From: Acidobacteriota bacterium
GTDB taxonomy: Bacteria; Actinomycetota; Acidimicrobiia; Acidimicrobiales; Microtrichaceae
DNA: 64,000 nt
Direction of reading: 5' to 3'
Assembly (NCBI GenBank): GCA_003577145.1
Contig: QEUP01000004.1
Span: 1 to 64,000, forward strand
Shown here: piece after piece, positions 1-9,535 of the stretch
Position numbering within the stretch: position 1 is the stretch's first letter
Layout: each line of letters opens with the position of its first letter
Made by a program: the position numbers and the translations under genes
The notes under the pieces: generated by a model
Database searches by the model: none
What the model saw: the letters and a program-made list of their open reading frames with translations, nothing else
Told to the model about the DNA's origin: nothing

Positions 1-365
1 CAGCCGCAGCAGCGGGTACCCCAGAACCCGATGGCGAAGCCGGTGTCACCTGCGGTGGCGCCAAGCCAGCACTGCGGAGGCGCCAGCCGCAGCAGCGGGA
101 GGCGAGAACCGGATCCGCGAAGCGGGGCGTCACCCGCGGTGACGCCAAGCCAGCAGAGCCAAGCCAGCACTGCGGAGGCGCCAGCCGCAGCAGCGAGAGG
201 CGAGCACCGGATCCGCGAAGCGGGGCGTCACCCGCGGTGACGCCAAGCCAGCAACGCCAAGCCAGCACTGCGGAGGCGCCAGCCGCAGCAGCGGGTACCC
301 CAGAACCCGATGGCGAAGCCGGCGCCACCTGCGGTGGCGCCAAGCCAGCAGAGCCAAACCAGCAC
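1..365. repeat. Tandem GC-rich palindromic repeat array (four units)
   Basis: Four tandem copies of a roughly 83-98 bp unit begin at about 1, 84, 182 and 280, judged by the recurring core CAGCCGCAGCAGCG. Each unit holds a hairpin with a 9-bp stem and a 3-nt loop: 42-62, 126-146, 224-244 and 321-341. Units 2 and 3 read GGCGTCACC-CGC-GGTGACGCC, unit 4 reads GGCGCCACC-TGC-GGTGGCGCC, and unit 1 pairs through two G-U pairs. The stem is therefore kept while its sequence changes. Open frames across the array are low-complexity Ala/Arg/Pro strings and I do not regard them as genes. Related modules recur near 17.54, 39.08 and 44.16 kb. The array lies just downstream of the acyl-CoA dehydrogenase stop codon and reaches the window edge, so its full size is unknown. 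Confidence 0.85.
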
Positions 366-380
366 AGCACCGAGTCCAGC

Positions 381-1532
381 TCAGTCCTCGGCCAGCAAGG
401 ACCGGGCGATCACCAGCTTCTGGATGTCGTTGGTGCCTTCGCCGATTGCCATCAGCGGGGCGTCCCGGTACAGCCGCTCGATGTCGAGTTCGGTCGAGTA
501 CCCGTAGCCGCCGTGGATCCGCATCGATTCCAGAGAGGCACGCAACGCGGCCTCGCTGGCATAGAGCTTGGCCATCCCCGCCTCCCGGTCGGCCCGCCCG
601 CCGGCATCGATCCGGGAGGCGGCGTAATACGTCAGCAGGCGTGCCGCTTGAACCTCGGTTGCCATGTCGGCGAGCTTGAGCTGGATCGCCTGGAACTCTG
701 CGATCGGCCTACCGAACGCCTGCCGGCCCTTGGCGTAGGCGAGCGCCTGGTCCAGCGCCTCCTGGGCGATGCCCACGCTGCGTGCCGCGACGTTGACCCG
801 GCCCGTTTCCAGCCCGGATAGCACCTGTTTCAGCCCCACACCCTCCTCATCGCCCAAGAGGTTGGCTGCCGGCACGCGGCAGCCGTCGAGGAAGACCTCG
901 CAGGACTCAGTCCCCCGGTATCCGAGCTTGCCCAGGTCGCGACCTACGCTGAACCCGTCGGTGTCGGCCTCGACGAGCAGGACGCTCATGCCACGATGAG
1001 CCGGCACGACCTCGGGGTCGGTCTTGACCAGAACCGGCAGCATGCCGGCGTGGCGGGCGTTGGTGATCCAGGTCTTGGTCCCGTGCACGAGGTAGTGATC
1101 GCCTTGGCGGACCGCCCGGGTCTTGATGCCCTGCAGGTCGCTGCCGGCATCCGGTTCGGTGAGCGCTATCCCGGTCCGCACCTGCCCCGTCGCCAAAGCG
1201 GGGAGCCAGCGGTCCTTCTGATCGGTAGTCCCGTGCTCGGCGATCATCCGGCAACTCAACGAGTGGCTCCCGATCGTGCCCGCGATGCCCATCCAACCGC
1301 GGCTGATCTCCTCGAAGAGCAGCGCCATGGACACGGTGTCGGCACCCATCCCGCCGAACGCCTCGGGGACGGTGATCCCGAAGAACCCGAGATCCTTCAT
1401 GGCCTCGATGATCTCCGCCGGATAGCGGCCGGCGTGCTCCCACTCCCGGGCTACCGGGCGGATCTGCTCGTCGACGAATCGCCGCACGACTTCCCTGAAC
1501 ATCGCCTGCTCCGTCGAGAGCTCGAAGTCCAT
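381..1532 (-). CDS. Acyl-CoA dehydrogenase
   Basis: This FAD-dependent flavoenzyme introduces an alpha,beta double bond into an acyl-CoA. The 383 residues match the family's usual length. The N-terminal helical domain starts at MDFELSTEQ, the middle beta domain contains LTEPDAGSD, and the C-terminal helical domain contains AFGRPIAEFQ. The likely catalytic base is Glu365 in GEGTNDIQ. The start has GGGGAG about 9 nt upstream. It follows a family III CoA-transferase on the same strand with a 48 bp gap, so the two probably work on the same CoA ester. The substrate cannot be read from sequence; short- or branched-chain acyl-CoA is a guess. Confidence 0.93.
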   Translation of the reverse strand: MDFELSTEQAMFREVVRRFVDEQIRPVAREWEHAGRYPAEIIEAMKDLGFFGITVPEAFGGMGADTVSMALLFEEISRGWMGIAGTIGSHSLSCRMIAEHGTTDQKDRWLPALATGQVRTGIALTEPDAGSDLQGIKTRAVRQGDHYLVHGTKTWITNARHAGMLPVLVKTDPEVVPAHRGMSVLLVEADTDGFSVGRDLGKLGYRGTESCEVFLDGCRVPAANLLGDEEGVGLKQVLSGLETGRVNVAARSVGIAQEALDQALAYAKGRQAFGRPIAEFQAIQLKLADMATEVQAARLLTYYAASRIDAGGRADREAGMAKLYASEAALRASLESMRIHGGYGYSTELDIERLYRDAPLMAIGEGTNDIQKLVIARSLLAED

Positions 1533-1580
1533 GTCATCCGCTCCCCGTCGATGGGTCCGAAGGGCTCGGCCCCGTGGTCC

Positions 1581-2783
1581 TCAGCCGAATGCCCCCTGTT
1601 CGGTCAGGGAAGCAACCCTGGTGTCGTCATAGCCGAGTAGGTGCCCGAGGACATGAGCTGCATCCTCATGCAGACGCGGCGCGCGCCTGTGCACCAACCG
1701 AGGCTCACCTACCCGAACAGGACTGGCAAGCTGTCGGACGGTACCGAAAACCGGGTGCTCGGTATCGACGATCATGTCCCGAGCAGCGGTCTGCGGATCG
1801 GCCAGGGCCTGCGCCAGGCTGTTCACCGGACCGTTCGGAACGCCGGCCCCGGTGAGAACCGCTAGCCATTCCTGAGTGGTGCGCGTCGCCAGCACAGAGT
1901 CGAGCTCAGCCTCCACCTCCTCGCGATTGACGAGACGATCCTCGAAGGTGGCGAACCTGGTGTCTGCTGCCAGGTCGGGACGACCTAGGGCCTCGCAGAG
2001 CCGTCTCCAGAACTTGTCCTTGGGGCAGGCGATGACGATCCAGCCGTCCGAGGTCGGGAAGATCTGGAAGGGGGACAGCGAGGGATGGGCCGACCGACGA
2101 TGACGCTGGGCTTCCCACCCCTCGTTCAGATGCCAGGTACCGGGATATGTCAGGAGGGAAAGCGCGGTGTCGAACAGGCTCACGTCGCAGTCAAGCCCTA
2201 CACCGTCGCGACGAGCAGCGTGAAGTCCGGCAAGCAGCGCGAGCGCGGCCACGAACCCGCCGCAGTAGTCGACGAGGGAGAGCCCCGACTTGGCCGGCGG
2301 GCCGTCGGGCTCACCCGTGAGGCTCATCCAACCTGCCATCCCCTGCAGGACGTAGTCGTATCCGGGCTGATCCCGCCGCGGCCCGTTCATGCCGAAGCCG
2401 CTCAGCGAGCAGCAGACGACCATGGGGTTCAGGTGACCCAGGTCCGAGTAGGTGATGCCGAGCGCTGAAGGCACGTCGCCGCGGAGGTTCGAATAGACGG
2501 CGTCGCTGACCCGCACGAGGTCCTCGAAGACCGCTCGACCGGCGGAAGAGGCCATGTCCAGGCTGACGCTGAGCTTGTTGCGGTTGAAGGTCTCGAAGAA
2601 CAGGCTGTCCTCGCCCATTGCGTACGGAGGGACATACCTGCCTACATCGCCTCCCGTGCGCGGGTCTTCGATCTTGATCACCTCGGCGCCGAGGTCGGCC
2701 AGATGGACGCTGCCGAAGGGACCGGCGCCGAACTGCTCGACGGCGAGGACCCGGACGTCGGCGAGGGGACGGGGTCGGTCCAT
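1581..2783 (-). CDS. Family III CoA-transferase (CaiB/BaiF type)
   Basis: The enzyme moves coenzyme A between carboxylic acids through an aspartyl-CoA intermediate. The 400 residues are typical, with the N-terminal Rossmann signature LADLGAEVIKIEDP near residues 29-41 and the likely nucleophile Asp172 in LVDYCGGF. It starts 6 bp after the rpoD stop and is probably co-transcribed with it. The pairing with the following acyl-CoA dehydrogenase suggests an activation-plus-oxidation pair for an organic acid, which is inference. A formyl-CoA:oxalate or carnitine specificity is not supported by anything visible. Confidence 0.92.
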   Translation of the reverse strand: MDRPRPLADVRVLAVEQFGAGPFGSVHLADLGAEVIKIEDPRTGGDVGRYVPPYAMGEDSLFFETFNRNKLSVSLDMASSAGRAVFEDLVRVSDAVYSNLRGDVPSALGITYSDLGHLNPMVVCCSLSGFGMNGPRRDQPGYDYVLQGMAGWMSLTGEPDGPPAKSGLSLVDYCGGFVAALALLAGLHAARRDGVGLDCDVSLFDTALSLLTYPGTWHLNEGWEAQRHRRSAHPSLSPFQIFPTSDGWIVIACPKDKFWRRLCEALGRPDLAADTRFATFEDRLVNREEVEAELDSVLATRTTQEWLAVLTGAGVPNGPVNSLAQALADPQTAARDMIVDTEHPVFGTVRQLASPVRVGEPRLVHRRAPRLHEDAAHVLGHLLGYDDTRVASLTEQGAFG

Positions 2784-2789
2784 CGGCCG

Positions 2790-4121
2790 CTAAGCGCCGT
2801 CCAGGTAGTCCCGGAGCTTCTGGCTCCGGTGGGGGTGACGCAGCTTGGCGAGGGTCTTCGACTCGATCTGGCGGATCCTCTCCCGGGTGACACCGAACTC
2901 CCGACCCACCTCTTCCAGCGTGTGCGCCTGGCCGTCCTCGAGGCCGAACCGGAGGCGGACGATCTGCTTCTCCCGGTCGTTGAGGTCGTCGAGGGCTTCC
3001 AGCACGGCCTTCCCGAGCATCTGCTTGGCAGCGGCATCAGCCGGCGACATCGCCTGCTGGTCCTCGATGAAGTCGCCCAGGTTCGAGTCGTCCTCCTCGC
3101 CGACCGGCGAATCCAGCGACAGCGGGTCCTGGGAGATGCGCAGTATCTCCCGGACACGCGCCGGCGTCATGTCAACCTTCTCGGCCAGTTCGTCGACGGT
3201 GGGATCGCGTTCCAGATCCTGGACCAACTGCCGCTGCACCCGGTGCACCTTGTTTATCGACTCGACCATGTGCACCGGTATACGGATCGTGCGTGCCTGG
3301 TCGGCGATGGCGCGAGTGATCGCCTGCCGGATCCACCAGGTCGCGTAGGTGGAGAACTTGAACCCCTTGTTGTGGTCGAACTTCTCCACCGCCCTCATCA
3401 GACCGAGGTTGCCCTCCTGGATGAGGTCCAAGATGAGCATGCCGCGGCCGACATAGCGCTTCGCGATGGAGACGACCAGCCTCAGGTTGGCCTGAGTCAG
3501 CTCCTGCTTGGCGTCCTCGCCATCACGGTCGAGCCTCTCGAGACCACGCCGCTCGAGGGCGTCCACACGGTCCAGTTCCCCCGAAGCCGAGAGGTCGGCC
3601 AGCCGCTCGGCGGCGGCCATGCCCGCTTCGATCCGCTTGGCGAGAGCGACCTCTTCCTCGCCGGTCAATAGCGGCACCTGGCCGATCTCTTTCAGGTACA
3701 TGCGGACGGGATCGGCGGACCCGGTGCTGCCCTCGCCGGACGCGGCTCGGCGACGAGGGCTCGCCGTCCGGTTTGACGCGGTCCCTGGCGAGGGCGTCGG
3801 CGAACTCGCGCCCGAGGGGGCGCGCCCCGCTTCCTGTTCACTCCCAGCAACCGCCGCGCCCGAGGCGTCACTCGACGGCTGCATCTCCTCGGATCGCTGT
3901 TGGTCGGCCGCTTCGACAGACTCGTCCAACTCGATTCCGTAGTCGGCCAGCAGCGAGCGGACCTCGAGGATGACCTCCTCGCTGAGATCGACCGCCTTGA
4001 TCACCGACATCACCTCGTCGAGGGTCAATCCGCCCTGTGCCCTGCCCCGTTCGAGCAGGCTGCCCAGGGCGGCGTCGGTGACGTCGGCCCATGGCGAGAG
4101 GGTCTGGTTCCCGTCAGTCAT
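2790..4121 (-). CDS. rpoD: Principal RNA polymerase sigma factor (SigA/RpoD)
   Basis: This is the housekeeping sigma-70 factor. The 443 residues hold a variable N-terminus with an acidic and Ser/Pro-rich stretch, then region 1.2 ([16 protein letters not shown]), region 2 ([18 protein letters not shown] and [10 protein letters not shown]), region 3 ([11 protein letters not shown]) and region 4 with the helix-turn-helix [17 protein letters not shown]. All regions that recognise the -10 and -35 elements are intact. The start codon overlaps the end of dnaG by 8 bp, as in the macromolecular-synthesis operon. It is the only one of the three sigma genes in this window with a full region 3. Confidence 0.97.
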   Translation of the reverse strand: MTDGNQTLSPWADVTDAALGSLLERGRAQGGLTLDEVMSVIKAVDLSEEVILEVRSLLADYGIELDESVEAADQQRSEEMQPSSDASGAAVAGSEQEAGRAPSGASSPTPSPGTASNRTASPRRRAASGEGSTGSADPVRMYLKEIGQVPLLTGEEEVALAKRIEAGMAAAERLADLSASGELDRVDALERRGLERLDRDGEDAKQELTQANLRLVVSIAKRYVGRGMLILDLIQEGNLGLMRAVEKFDHNKGFKFSTYATWWIRQAITRAIADQARTIRIPVHMVESINKVHRVQRQLVQDLERDPTVDELAEKVDMTPARVREILRISQDPLSLDSPVGEEDDSNLGDFIEDQQAMSPADAAAKQMLGKAVLEALDDLNDREKQIVRLRFGLEDGQAHTLEEVGREFGVTRERIRQIESKTLAKLRHPHRSQKLRDYLDGA

Positions 4122-5874
4122 TGCCGTCCTCGGACCGTTCCGTAAGCCAGGCTAGCAACTGCTCTGCTGCTTTCCCGACGGTCTCAGGCTCTCTCAGCTC
4201 TTCGAGGCGCAACTTCAGCCAGGCCACGATCGACGCGTACTCGAGTGGATCCTCGGCCCTGCGGGCTTCGGACTCGAGGCCGTGCAGGGCACGATTGACC
4301 GCTTCGCCCACCAGGCGGGCCACCACGTCGAGCGGTTCAGCAGTGGACTCCTCCACGGCAACACGGGTCAGCAGCTCACCGACGTCGGGATCGGCAGCGC
4401 TGATCGCCTCGTGAAGCGTTTCGGCGGATGCCAGGGCGCGATAGGCGGGCCGGGTGATCGCGCCGATGAACAGCCTCTCGTCCAAGAGAGGAGCGACCTC
4501 CTGCGGCCTGAGTACGGCCAGCCGGATGGCCTCCACCTCGGCATCGTGACCCGGTGGGCGCAGGTCGGCGGGCCCGGCTTGACGCCCCCGGACCCGAGCC
4601 GGTGCCGCGAGCTGGGCACGTAGATGCTCGGGGTCGACCCGGCAGGCGTCGGCGATCTCCATCACGTACTGGTCCCGGACCAGTTCACTGGGGTGCTCAC
4701 GCACGAGATCGAGAGCCGCACTCGCGGCACGTGCCCGACCCTCAGCGGTTGACACGTCGGCACGCCTGAAGAGCCTTTCGATCCGGAAGGCGAGCAGCGG
4801 CCGCGCGTCCGCGACCGACTGGACCAGTGCGGCAGGATCGGCGCGGGCCAGTTCGTCCGGATCGACACCGTCGGGCAGGTCGGCGACGGCCACGTCGATC
4901 CCGTACGCCTGCTCCCACTCGTAGACCCGTTCCGAGGCAGCCGAACCGGCTTCGTCGGCGTCGTAGGCCAACACGACACGCGGCGCGTAGCGCCTGAGCG
5001 TCCGGAAGTGGTCTTCTGTCAGCGATGTCCCGCAAGTGGCGACCGCCCGTTCGATTCCGCACACGTTGAAACCGATCACGTCGGTGTAGCCCTCGCACAC
5101 GATGACCTCTCCTGAAGCGACCACGTCGGCCTTCGCCCAGTTGAGCCCGTACAACGTGCGGCTCTTCTGGTAGAGGACGTTCTCCTTGGAGTTCTGGTAC
5201 TTGGGCCCGTCCTCATCACCTGGAAGCAGGCGACCGCCGAAAGCGATGGGGCGCCCCTGGTCGTCGAAGATCGGGAAGAGCACACGGCCCCGGAAGAAGT
5301 CCTGCTGGCGCCCTCGGGTGTTCACGAAACCGAGGCCCGAGTCGGTGAGGTCGGCGTCGGATAGCCGTAACCGCCGCGAGAGGGCGTCCCAACCCCGCGG
5401 CGCCCAACCGAGCCGGTAGCGCTCGACCATCTCCTTGTCGAAACCCCGCTGCCGGAGGTAGCCGCGGGCTGTGCCGGCGTCATCGTCTGACAACAGCAGC
5501 TCGTGGTACCAGTCGACGGCCTTCTCCACTGCCCCCTGGAGGTGCAGCCTGCGCTTACGGTTCTCGGACTCAGACCTGTCTGTGTACCTGAGGGTCACAC
5601 CCGCTTTGGCCGCAAGCCACTCGACAGCCCCGACGAAGTCGAGGTGTTCCACGTCACGCACGAAGGTGATGACGTCGCCTTTGGCTCCGCAACCGAAGCA
5701 GTAATAGAGGCCTTCCTCGCTGTTCACCGAGAACGACGGCGTCTTCTCGTTGTGGAAGGGGCAGAGACCGACCTGGCGGCGGCCCACCTTCTTGAGTTGG
5801 GTGTGCTGGCTGACGATGGCGACGATGTCGGATGCCTCGCGGACGCGCACGACATCTTCATCGACGATCCCCAT
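4114..5874 (-). CDS. dnaG: DNA primase
   Basis: DnaG makes RNA primers for the replication fork. The 586 residues contain the N-terminal CHC2 zinc finger (CPFH...CFGCG, about residues 38-64), the catalytic core, and the TOPRIM domain with [10 protein letters not shown] and the acidic stretch [10 protein letters not shown] near residues 260-310. The C-terminal helicase-binding region is more divergent, as usual. It sits between glyS (23 bp gap) and rpoD (8 bp overlap), the conserved actinobacterial order. Confidence 0.97.
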   Translation of the reverse strand: MGIVDEDVVRVREASDIVAIVSQHTQLKKVGRRQVGLCPFHNEKTPSFSVNSEEGLYYCFGCGAKGDVITFVRDVEHLDFVGAVEWLAAKAGVTLRYTDRSESENRKRRLHLQGAVEKAVDWYHELLLSDDDAGTARGYLRQRGFDKEMVERYRLGWAPRGWDALSRRLRLSDADLTDSGLGFVNTRGRQQDFFRGRVLFPIFDDQGRPIAFGGRLLPGDEDGPKYQNSKENVLYQKSRTLYGLNWAKADVVASGEVIVCEGYTDVIGFNVCGIERAVATCGTSLTEDHFRTLRRYAPRVVLAYDADEAGSAASERVYEWEQAYGIDVAVADLPDGVDPDELARADPAALVQSVADARPLLAFRIERLFRRADVSTAEGRARAASAALDLVREHPSELVRDQYVMEIADACRVDPEHLRAQLAAPARVRGRQAGPADLRPPGHDAEVEAIRLAVLRPQEVAPLLDERLFIGAITRPAYRALASAETLHEAISAADPDVGELLTRVAVEESTAEPLDVVARLVGEAVNRALHGLESEARRAEDPLEYASIVAWLKLRLEELREPETVGKAAEQLLAWLTERSEDGND

Positions 5875-5897
5875 CGCTGGCCACCTCCCCTCTCACG

Positions 5898-7229
5898 TCA
5901 CACTGAGCCGAGCCTCAGCCTCAGGTACTCGACAACGTCGTCGACAGGGATCCTGTCTTGCTCCATCGAATCGCGTTCACGAACGGTGACCTGGTTGTCG
6001 TCGAGCGAGTCGAAGTCGATGGTGATGCAGTACGGCGTACCGAGCTCGTCCTGGCGACGGTAACGGCGCCCGATGGACTGGGTCTCGTCGTAGTCCGCCA
6101 TCCAGTGTGGCTGCACCTCTGACAGGACCTCCCGGGCCAGGGGACGGAGCTCGTCCTTCTTCGAGAGGGGGAGCACCGCGACCTTGTAGGGGGCGATCCG
6201 GTGATTGAAGCGCAGGACCGTCCGCTGCTCGCCCCGCACCTCCTCCTCGTCGTAGGCCGCCAGCAGGAAGGCCATCGCCGTTCGGGTGGCGCCTGCGGCC
6301 GGCTCGATCACGAAGGGGACATACCGGGTGTCGGTTGCCTGGTCGTAGTAGTCGAGGGGCTCACCTGAATGCTTGGTGTGCTGGGTGAGGTCGTAATCGG
6401 AGCGGTTGGCGATGCCTTCGAGCTCGTCCCAGCCCCACGGGAACATGAACTCCACGTCCGAGGTGGCGTTCGAGTAGTGGCTCAGCTCGCCGGGGTCGTG
6501 AGCCCTGAGACGCAGTTGGTTCTCGGGGATGCCGAGGTCGGTGTACCAGCTGAAGCGCTCGCGGCACCAGTACTCGTACCACTCGTCGGCCTGCTCGGGC
6601 GGTACGAAGTACTCCATCTCCATCTGTTCGAACTCGCGTGTTCGGAACACGAAGTTCTGGGGCGTTATCTCGTTGCGGAAAGACTTGCCGATCTGTGCAA
6701 TCCCGAACGGTGGCCGCTTACGACTCGTGTTCAAGACGTTGGCGAAGTTGGTGAACATCCCCTGGGCGGTCTCGGGGCGGAGATAGGCCTCAGCGGCCTT
6801 CTCCTCGATCGGGCCTGCGTGGGTCTTGAACATCAGGTTGAACTGGCGGGGCTCGGTGAAGGAGTCCTTTGCACCGCAGTTCGGGCACGTGTCGGGGTCG
6901 TCGAGCTTGTCGAGGCGGAAGCGCTCCTTGCACTCCCGGCAATCGACGAGCGGATCATGGAAGTTCTCCAGGTGACCCGACGCTTCCCAGATCGGTGGCG
7001 GTGAGAGGATCGCAGCGTCGATGCCCACCACGTCGTCGCGCAGCTGGACCATTGAGCGCCACCAAGCGTCCTTGACGTTGCGCAACAACAGCACGCCGAT
7101 CGGCCCGTAGTCGTAAGTCGAGCGGAAGCCTCCGTATATCTCGGCGGAGGGGAAGACGAAACCACGGCGCTTGCAGAGGTTGACCACCTTCTCCATCAGG
7201 GTCGGATCCGGATGGTGCGCTTCGGACAT
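5898..7229 (-). CDS. glyS: Glycyl-tRNA synthetase (alpha2, class II)
   Basis: The enzyme charges tRNA-Gly. This is the single-chain alpha2 form. It shows a Cys pair (CRECKE, CPNCG) for zinc, the class II motif 2 segment FRNEITPQNF, and a C-terminal anticodon-binding domain starting near YKVAVLPLS. I placed the start at the ATG giving MSEAHHPDP (443 aa). GGAG lies immediately upstream with a very short spacer, so a later ATG at 7196 (MEKVVNLCKRRGF) is also possible. It heads the glyS-dnaG-rpoD cluster. Confidence 0.95.
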   Translation of the reverse strand: MSEAHHPDPTLMEKVVNLCKRRGFVFPSAEIYGGFRSTYDYGPIGVLLLRNVKDAWWRSMVQLRDDVVGIDAAILSPPPIWEASGHLENFHDPLVDCRECKERFRLDKLDDPDTCPNCGAKDSFTEPRQFNLMFKTHAGPIEEKAAEAYLRPETAQGMFTNFANVLNTSRKRPPFGIAQIGKSFRNEITPQNFVFRTREFEQMEMEYFVPPEQADEWYEYWCRERFSWYTDLGIPENQLRLRAHDPGELSHYSNATSDVEFMFPWGWDELEGIANRSDYDLTQHTKHSGEPLDYYDQATDTRYVPFVIEPAAGATRTAMAFLLAAYDEEEVRGEQRTVLRFNHRIAPYKVAVLPLSKKDELRPLAREVLSEVQPHWMADYDETQSIGRRYRRQDELGTPYCITIDFDSLDDNQVTVRERDSMEQDRIPVDDVVEYLRLRLGSV

Positions 7230-7336
7230 CCTCCGGAGGTTACCCACCCGGCAACACAAGACGTTCCCGAAATCGAAGGTCCCGGCGGTTGAGGCGGGTC
7301 ATTCCCGCGCTCAGGGCGCTCTCTGAGGCACACTTG

Positions 7337-8131
7337 ATGCCTGTGACCGGCTATCAGATGGCAACTGACCCGACCGACGTGATGGGGAAGCGGGTGGCGG
7401 AGTACCTGATCGACATCGGGATCGGGCTCGCCCTCTCGTTCGGCTTGTTCTTCGCATTCGTCACACGGGTTCCGACCTCCTGCGACCTCCTGGGTACAAC
7501 GGTGTACGTCGAGCTCAACGACACCTGCTACACGCTGGTCGGCAACGACTACTGGCTCTTCCAGGGCGTGCTCGTCGGCTACTGGCTGCTGAACTGGGTC
7601 GTCCTCCAGGGCCTGCTGGGCGCGTCGATCGGCAAGTTCGTGGTCGGGGTCAGGGTCGTGCGTCCCGACGGCAGACCGATGGGCATCCTGCGGGCTATCG
7701 GTCGCTGGATCGTGACGATCGTCGACGCCTTCCCCTGGTGCATCCCCATGCTCACCGGCTTCCTCGTCGCCAACAGCAGCTGGGGCCATCAGCGAATAGC
7801 CGACAAGGCCGTCGGGACCTTCGTGGTGGGCAGGGATTTCGCCGGATCACCGATCAACCTGGCTCCACGGACCGTGCCGGTGGCCGTTCCGTACGGGTCC
7901 CCGGTGCAGCCTCCCCAAGGAGCACCCGGGCAGCCGCCGGGCTACGGCGGGCCACCCGCCGCGGGGACCTCACCGGGGTTCGGAGCCGGGCCGCCTCAGG
8001 CACCGGGTGGAGCCGGCGACCCCGAATGGGACGCGGCCAGGCAGGCCTACATCCAGTACGACCACACAGCCGGAGAGTGGAGGCAGTGGAACGAGGCTCT
8101 GCGGCAATGGGGCCCGATCGAAACCGGCTGA
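7337..8131 (+). CDS. RDD-family membrane protein with proline-rich tail
   Basis: The 264-residue protein has an RDD domain beginning at MGKRVAEYLIDIGIGLALSF, with about three membrane segments and the typical GASIGKFVVGVRVV motif after the second. A cytoplasmic Pro/Gly-rich linker follows, then a short C-terminal module rich in Trp and Gln (YDHTAGEWRQWNEALRQW). RDD proteins are poorly defined; some act in ion homeostasis. The ATG at 7337 has GAGG about 8 nt upstream; an internal ATG at 7358 is an alternative. It is the first of three small plus-strand membrane genes set inside the minus-strand backbone. Confidence 0.8.
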   Translation: MPVTGYQMATDPTDVMGKRVAEYLIDIGIGLALSFGLFFAFVTRVPTSCDLLGTTVYVELNDTCYTLVGNDYWLFQGVLVGYWLLNWVVLQGLLGASIGKFVVGVRVVRPDGRPMGILRAIGRWIVTIVDAFPWCIPMLTGFLVANSSWGHQRIADKAVGTFVVGRDFAGSPINLAPRTVPVAVPYGSPVQPPQGAPGQPPGYGGPPAAGTSPGFGAGPPQAPGGAGDPEWDAARQAYIQYDHTAGEWRQWNEALRQWGPIETG

Positions 8132-8219
8132 TCGCCGACCGAGCCCGCAGGTCTAGCTGGTCGGCAGTAGGGTACCGGGGACAGGTCCGGACGATCAGCT
8201 CGAACAGGAGACAGGCATC

Positions 8220-8927
8220 ATGAATGACGTGACGCCGGGTGACGCCACATCTGGCTGGAAGCCCGATCCGTTCGGTCGCTTCGAGATGCGCTACTGGAAC
8301 GGCACGGCCTGGACCGAGGACGTCTCCAACGCCGGCCGGCAGACCAAGGACCCCGCGGGTGCGGAGCCGGGGGGCCTCGGGCAACCCCAGCCGGGGGGAG
8401 CGATCCCCTACCAACCGGGCGTGGGCATCCAGGGGCCGATCGGCGAGGGGTGGATCCCGGAGCTCAACCTGGCTGCTGCGGGCCCGTGGCTGCGCATCGG
8501 GGCGCGGGCGATCGATTTCCTCATCCTTGCCGTCATAGGCGGGATCATCATCGCCATCTTCGCCGCCTTCGCCTTCGACATCGACAGCGCCAACCCCTTC
8601 GCCTTCGGCGGCGGGTTCTTCGTCATGATCCTCGTCATCGGCCTGATCGGAGTCGCCTACGAGGTCGGCTTCGTCGCCGCCCGCGGCCAGACACCGGGCA
8701 AGATGGCGGTCGGCGCCAAGATCGTCAAGCTCACCGACGGGCAGATCCCCGACACCACCACCGCGTTCATGCGCTGGCTGCCCCAGGCAGTCAACTGGGT
8801 TCCCTTCATCGGAGGCCTGCTCGGGCTGGCTCTGCTGATCGCCAACCTGGTGCTGCTGTTCACCGACCCACGACGCCAGGACGTGTACGACAAAGCCGCC
8901 AAGACCGTCGTGATCATGGCGCGCTAG
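8220..8927 (+). CDS. RDD-family protein with N-terminal DUF2510 motif
   Basis: The 235-residue protein opens with a DUF2510-like segment (GWKPDPFGRFEMRYWNGTAW), a Trp-rich actinobacterial module usually placed before membrane domains. A Gly/Pro linker follows, then an RDD domain (IGARAIDFLILAVIGGI) with three predicted membrane spans and GQTPGKMAVGAKIV. AGGAGA lies about 8 nt before the ATG. The RDD core is related to that of the preceding gene, so the two may be old duplicates. The molecular role is unknown. Confidence 0.8.
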   Translation: MNDVTPGDATSGWKPDPFGRFEMRYWNGTAWTEDVSNAGRQTKDPAGAEPGGLGQPQPGGAIPYQPGVGIQGPIGEGWIPELNLAAAGPWLRIGARAIDFLILAVIGGIIIAIFAAFAFDIDSANPFAFGGGFFVMILVIGLIGVAYEVGFVAARGQTPGKMAVGAKIVKLTDGQIPDTTTAFMRWLPQAVNWVPFIGGLLGLALLIANLVLLFTDPRRQDVYDKAAKTVVIMAR

Positions 8928-8974
8928 GAGGTGTGTGCCGAGAGAGCACACAGCGCTGACGCAGGGAGCGCGAC

Positions 8975-9499
8975 ATGAGCGACAGAGACGACGACAACTG
9001 GCCAACTGCCGAGCAGTATCCCTCCACCCCGCCGAGCGGTGCGGGCCCCATCGCAGGAGGCTGGTCCACCCCGCCGCCCCCCGGAGCCGGGCCACCCCCG
9101 CCGGGACAGCCTCCGGCACAAACGCCCCCGGGGCCCCCACCGGGGCAGATGCCACCCCCCGGGTACGGCCAAGCCGGCACCGGCCCGCCACCACCGCCGG
9201 CAAGCCAACCGGGGGCCTACTACCAGCCATACGGCTACGCGGCGGTCCCGAAGACCAACGGCCTGGCCGTGGCGTCACTGGTGTGCGGGATCCTCTTCTT
9301 CTGCGGCATCACCGCCATCGCGGCGGTGGTCATGGGCCACATCGCCCGCAGCCAGATCCGGGACTCGGGCGGCTACCAGACCGGCGACGGGATGGCCCTG
9401 GCCGGCCTCATCCTGGGCTACGTCGGGATAGCCCTCGCGGTGGTCTCGATCATCCTCAACATCGTCTACTGGGACTCCTCCTGGTACTACTACGACTGA
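8975..9499 (+). CDS. DUF4190 small membrane protein
   Basis: The 174-residue protein has about 80 residues of Pro/Gly-rich low complexity, then two membrane segments of the DUF4190 type ([18 protein letters not shown], and [17 protein letters not shown] after the [13 protein letters not shown] loop). It ends in a Trp/Tyr-rich tail ([10 protein letters not shown]). GGGAGCG precedes the ATG. DUF4190 proteins have no established function. It shares proline-rich disorder with its two upstream neighbours, which hints at a membrane assembly, but that is inference. Confidence 0.78.
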
Positions 9500-9535
9500 A
9501 CCGTCCCGGGCCGGGAGGCAAAGCGGTGCCTGCCG

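Noticed and set aside
1-365. CRISPR-like array of regularly spaced repeats
   Set aside because: Units are tandem with no unique spacers, the palindrome varies, and no cas gene is present.
31-821. Several overlapping plus-strand open frames in the repeat array and antisense to the dehydrogenase
   Set aside because: They encode low-complexity Ala/Arg/Pro strings or mirror a clear minus-strand gene; typical of high-GC DNA.
2703-3671. 322-residue plus-strand frame opposite rpoD
   Set aside because: It is the antisense shadow of a full sigma factor, with no domain of its own.
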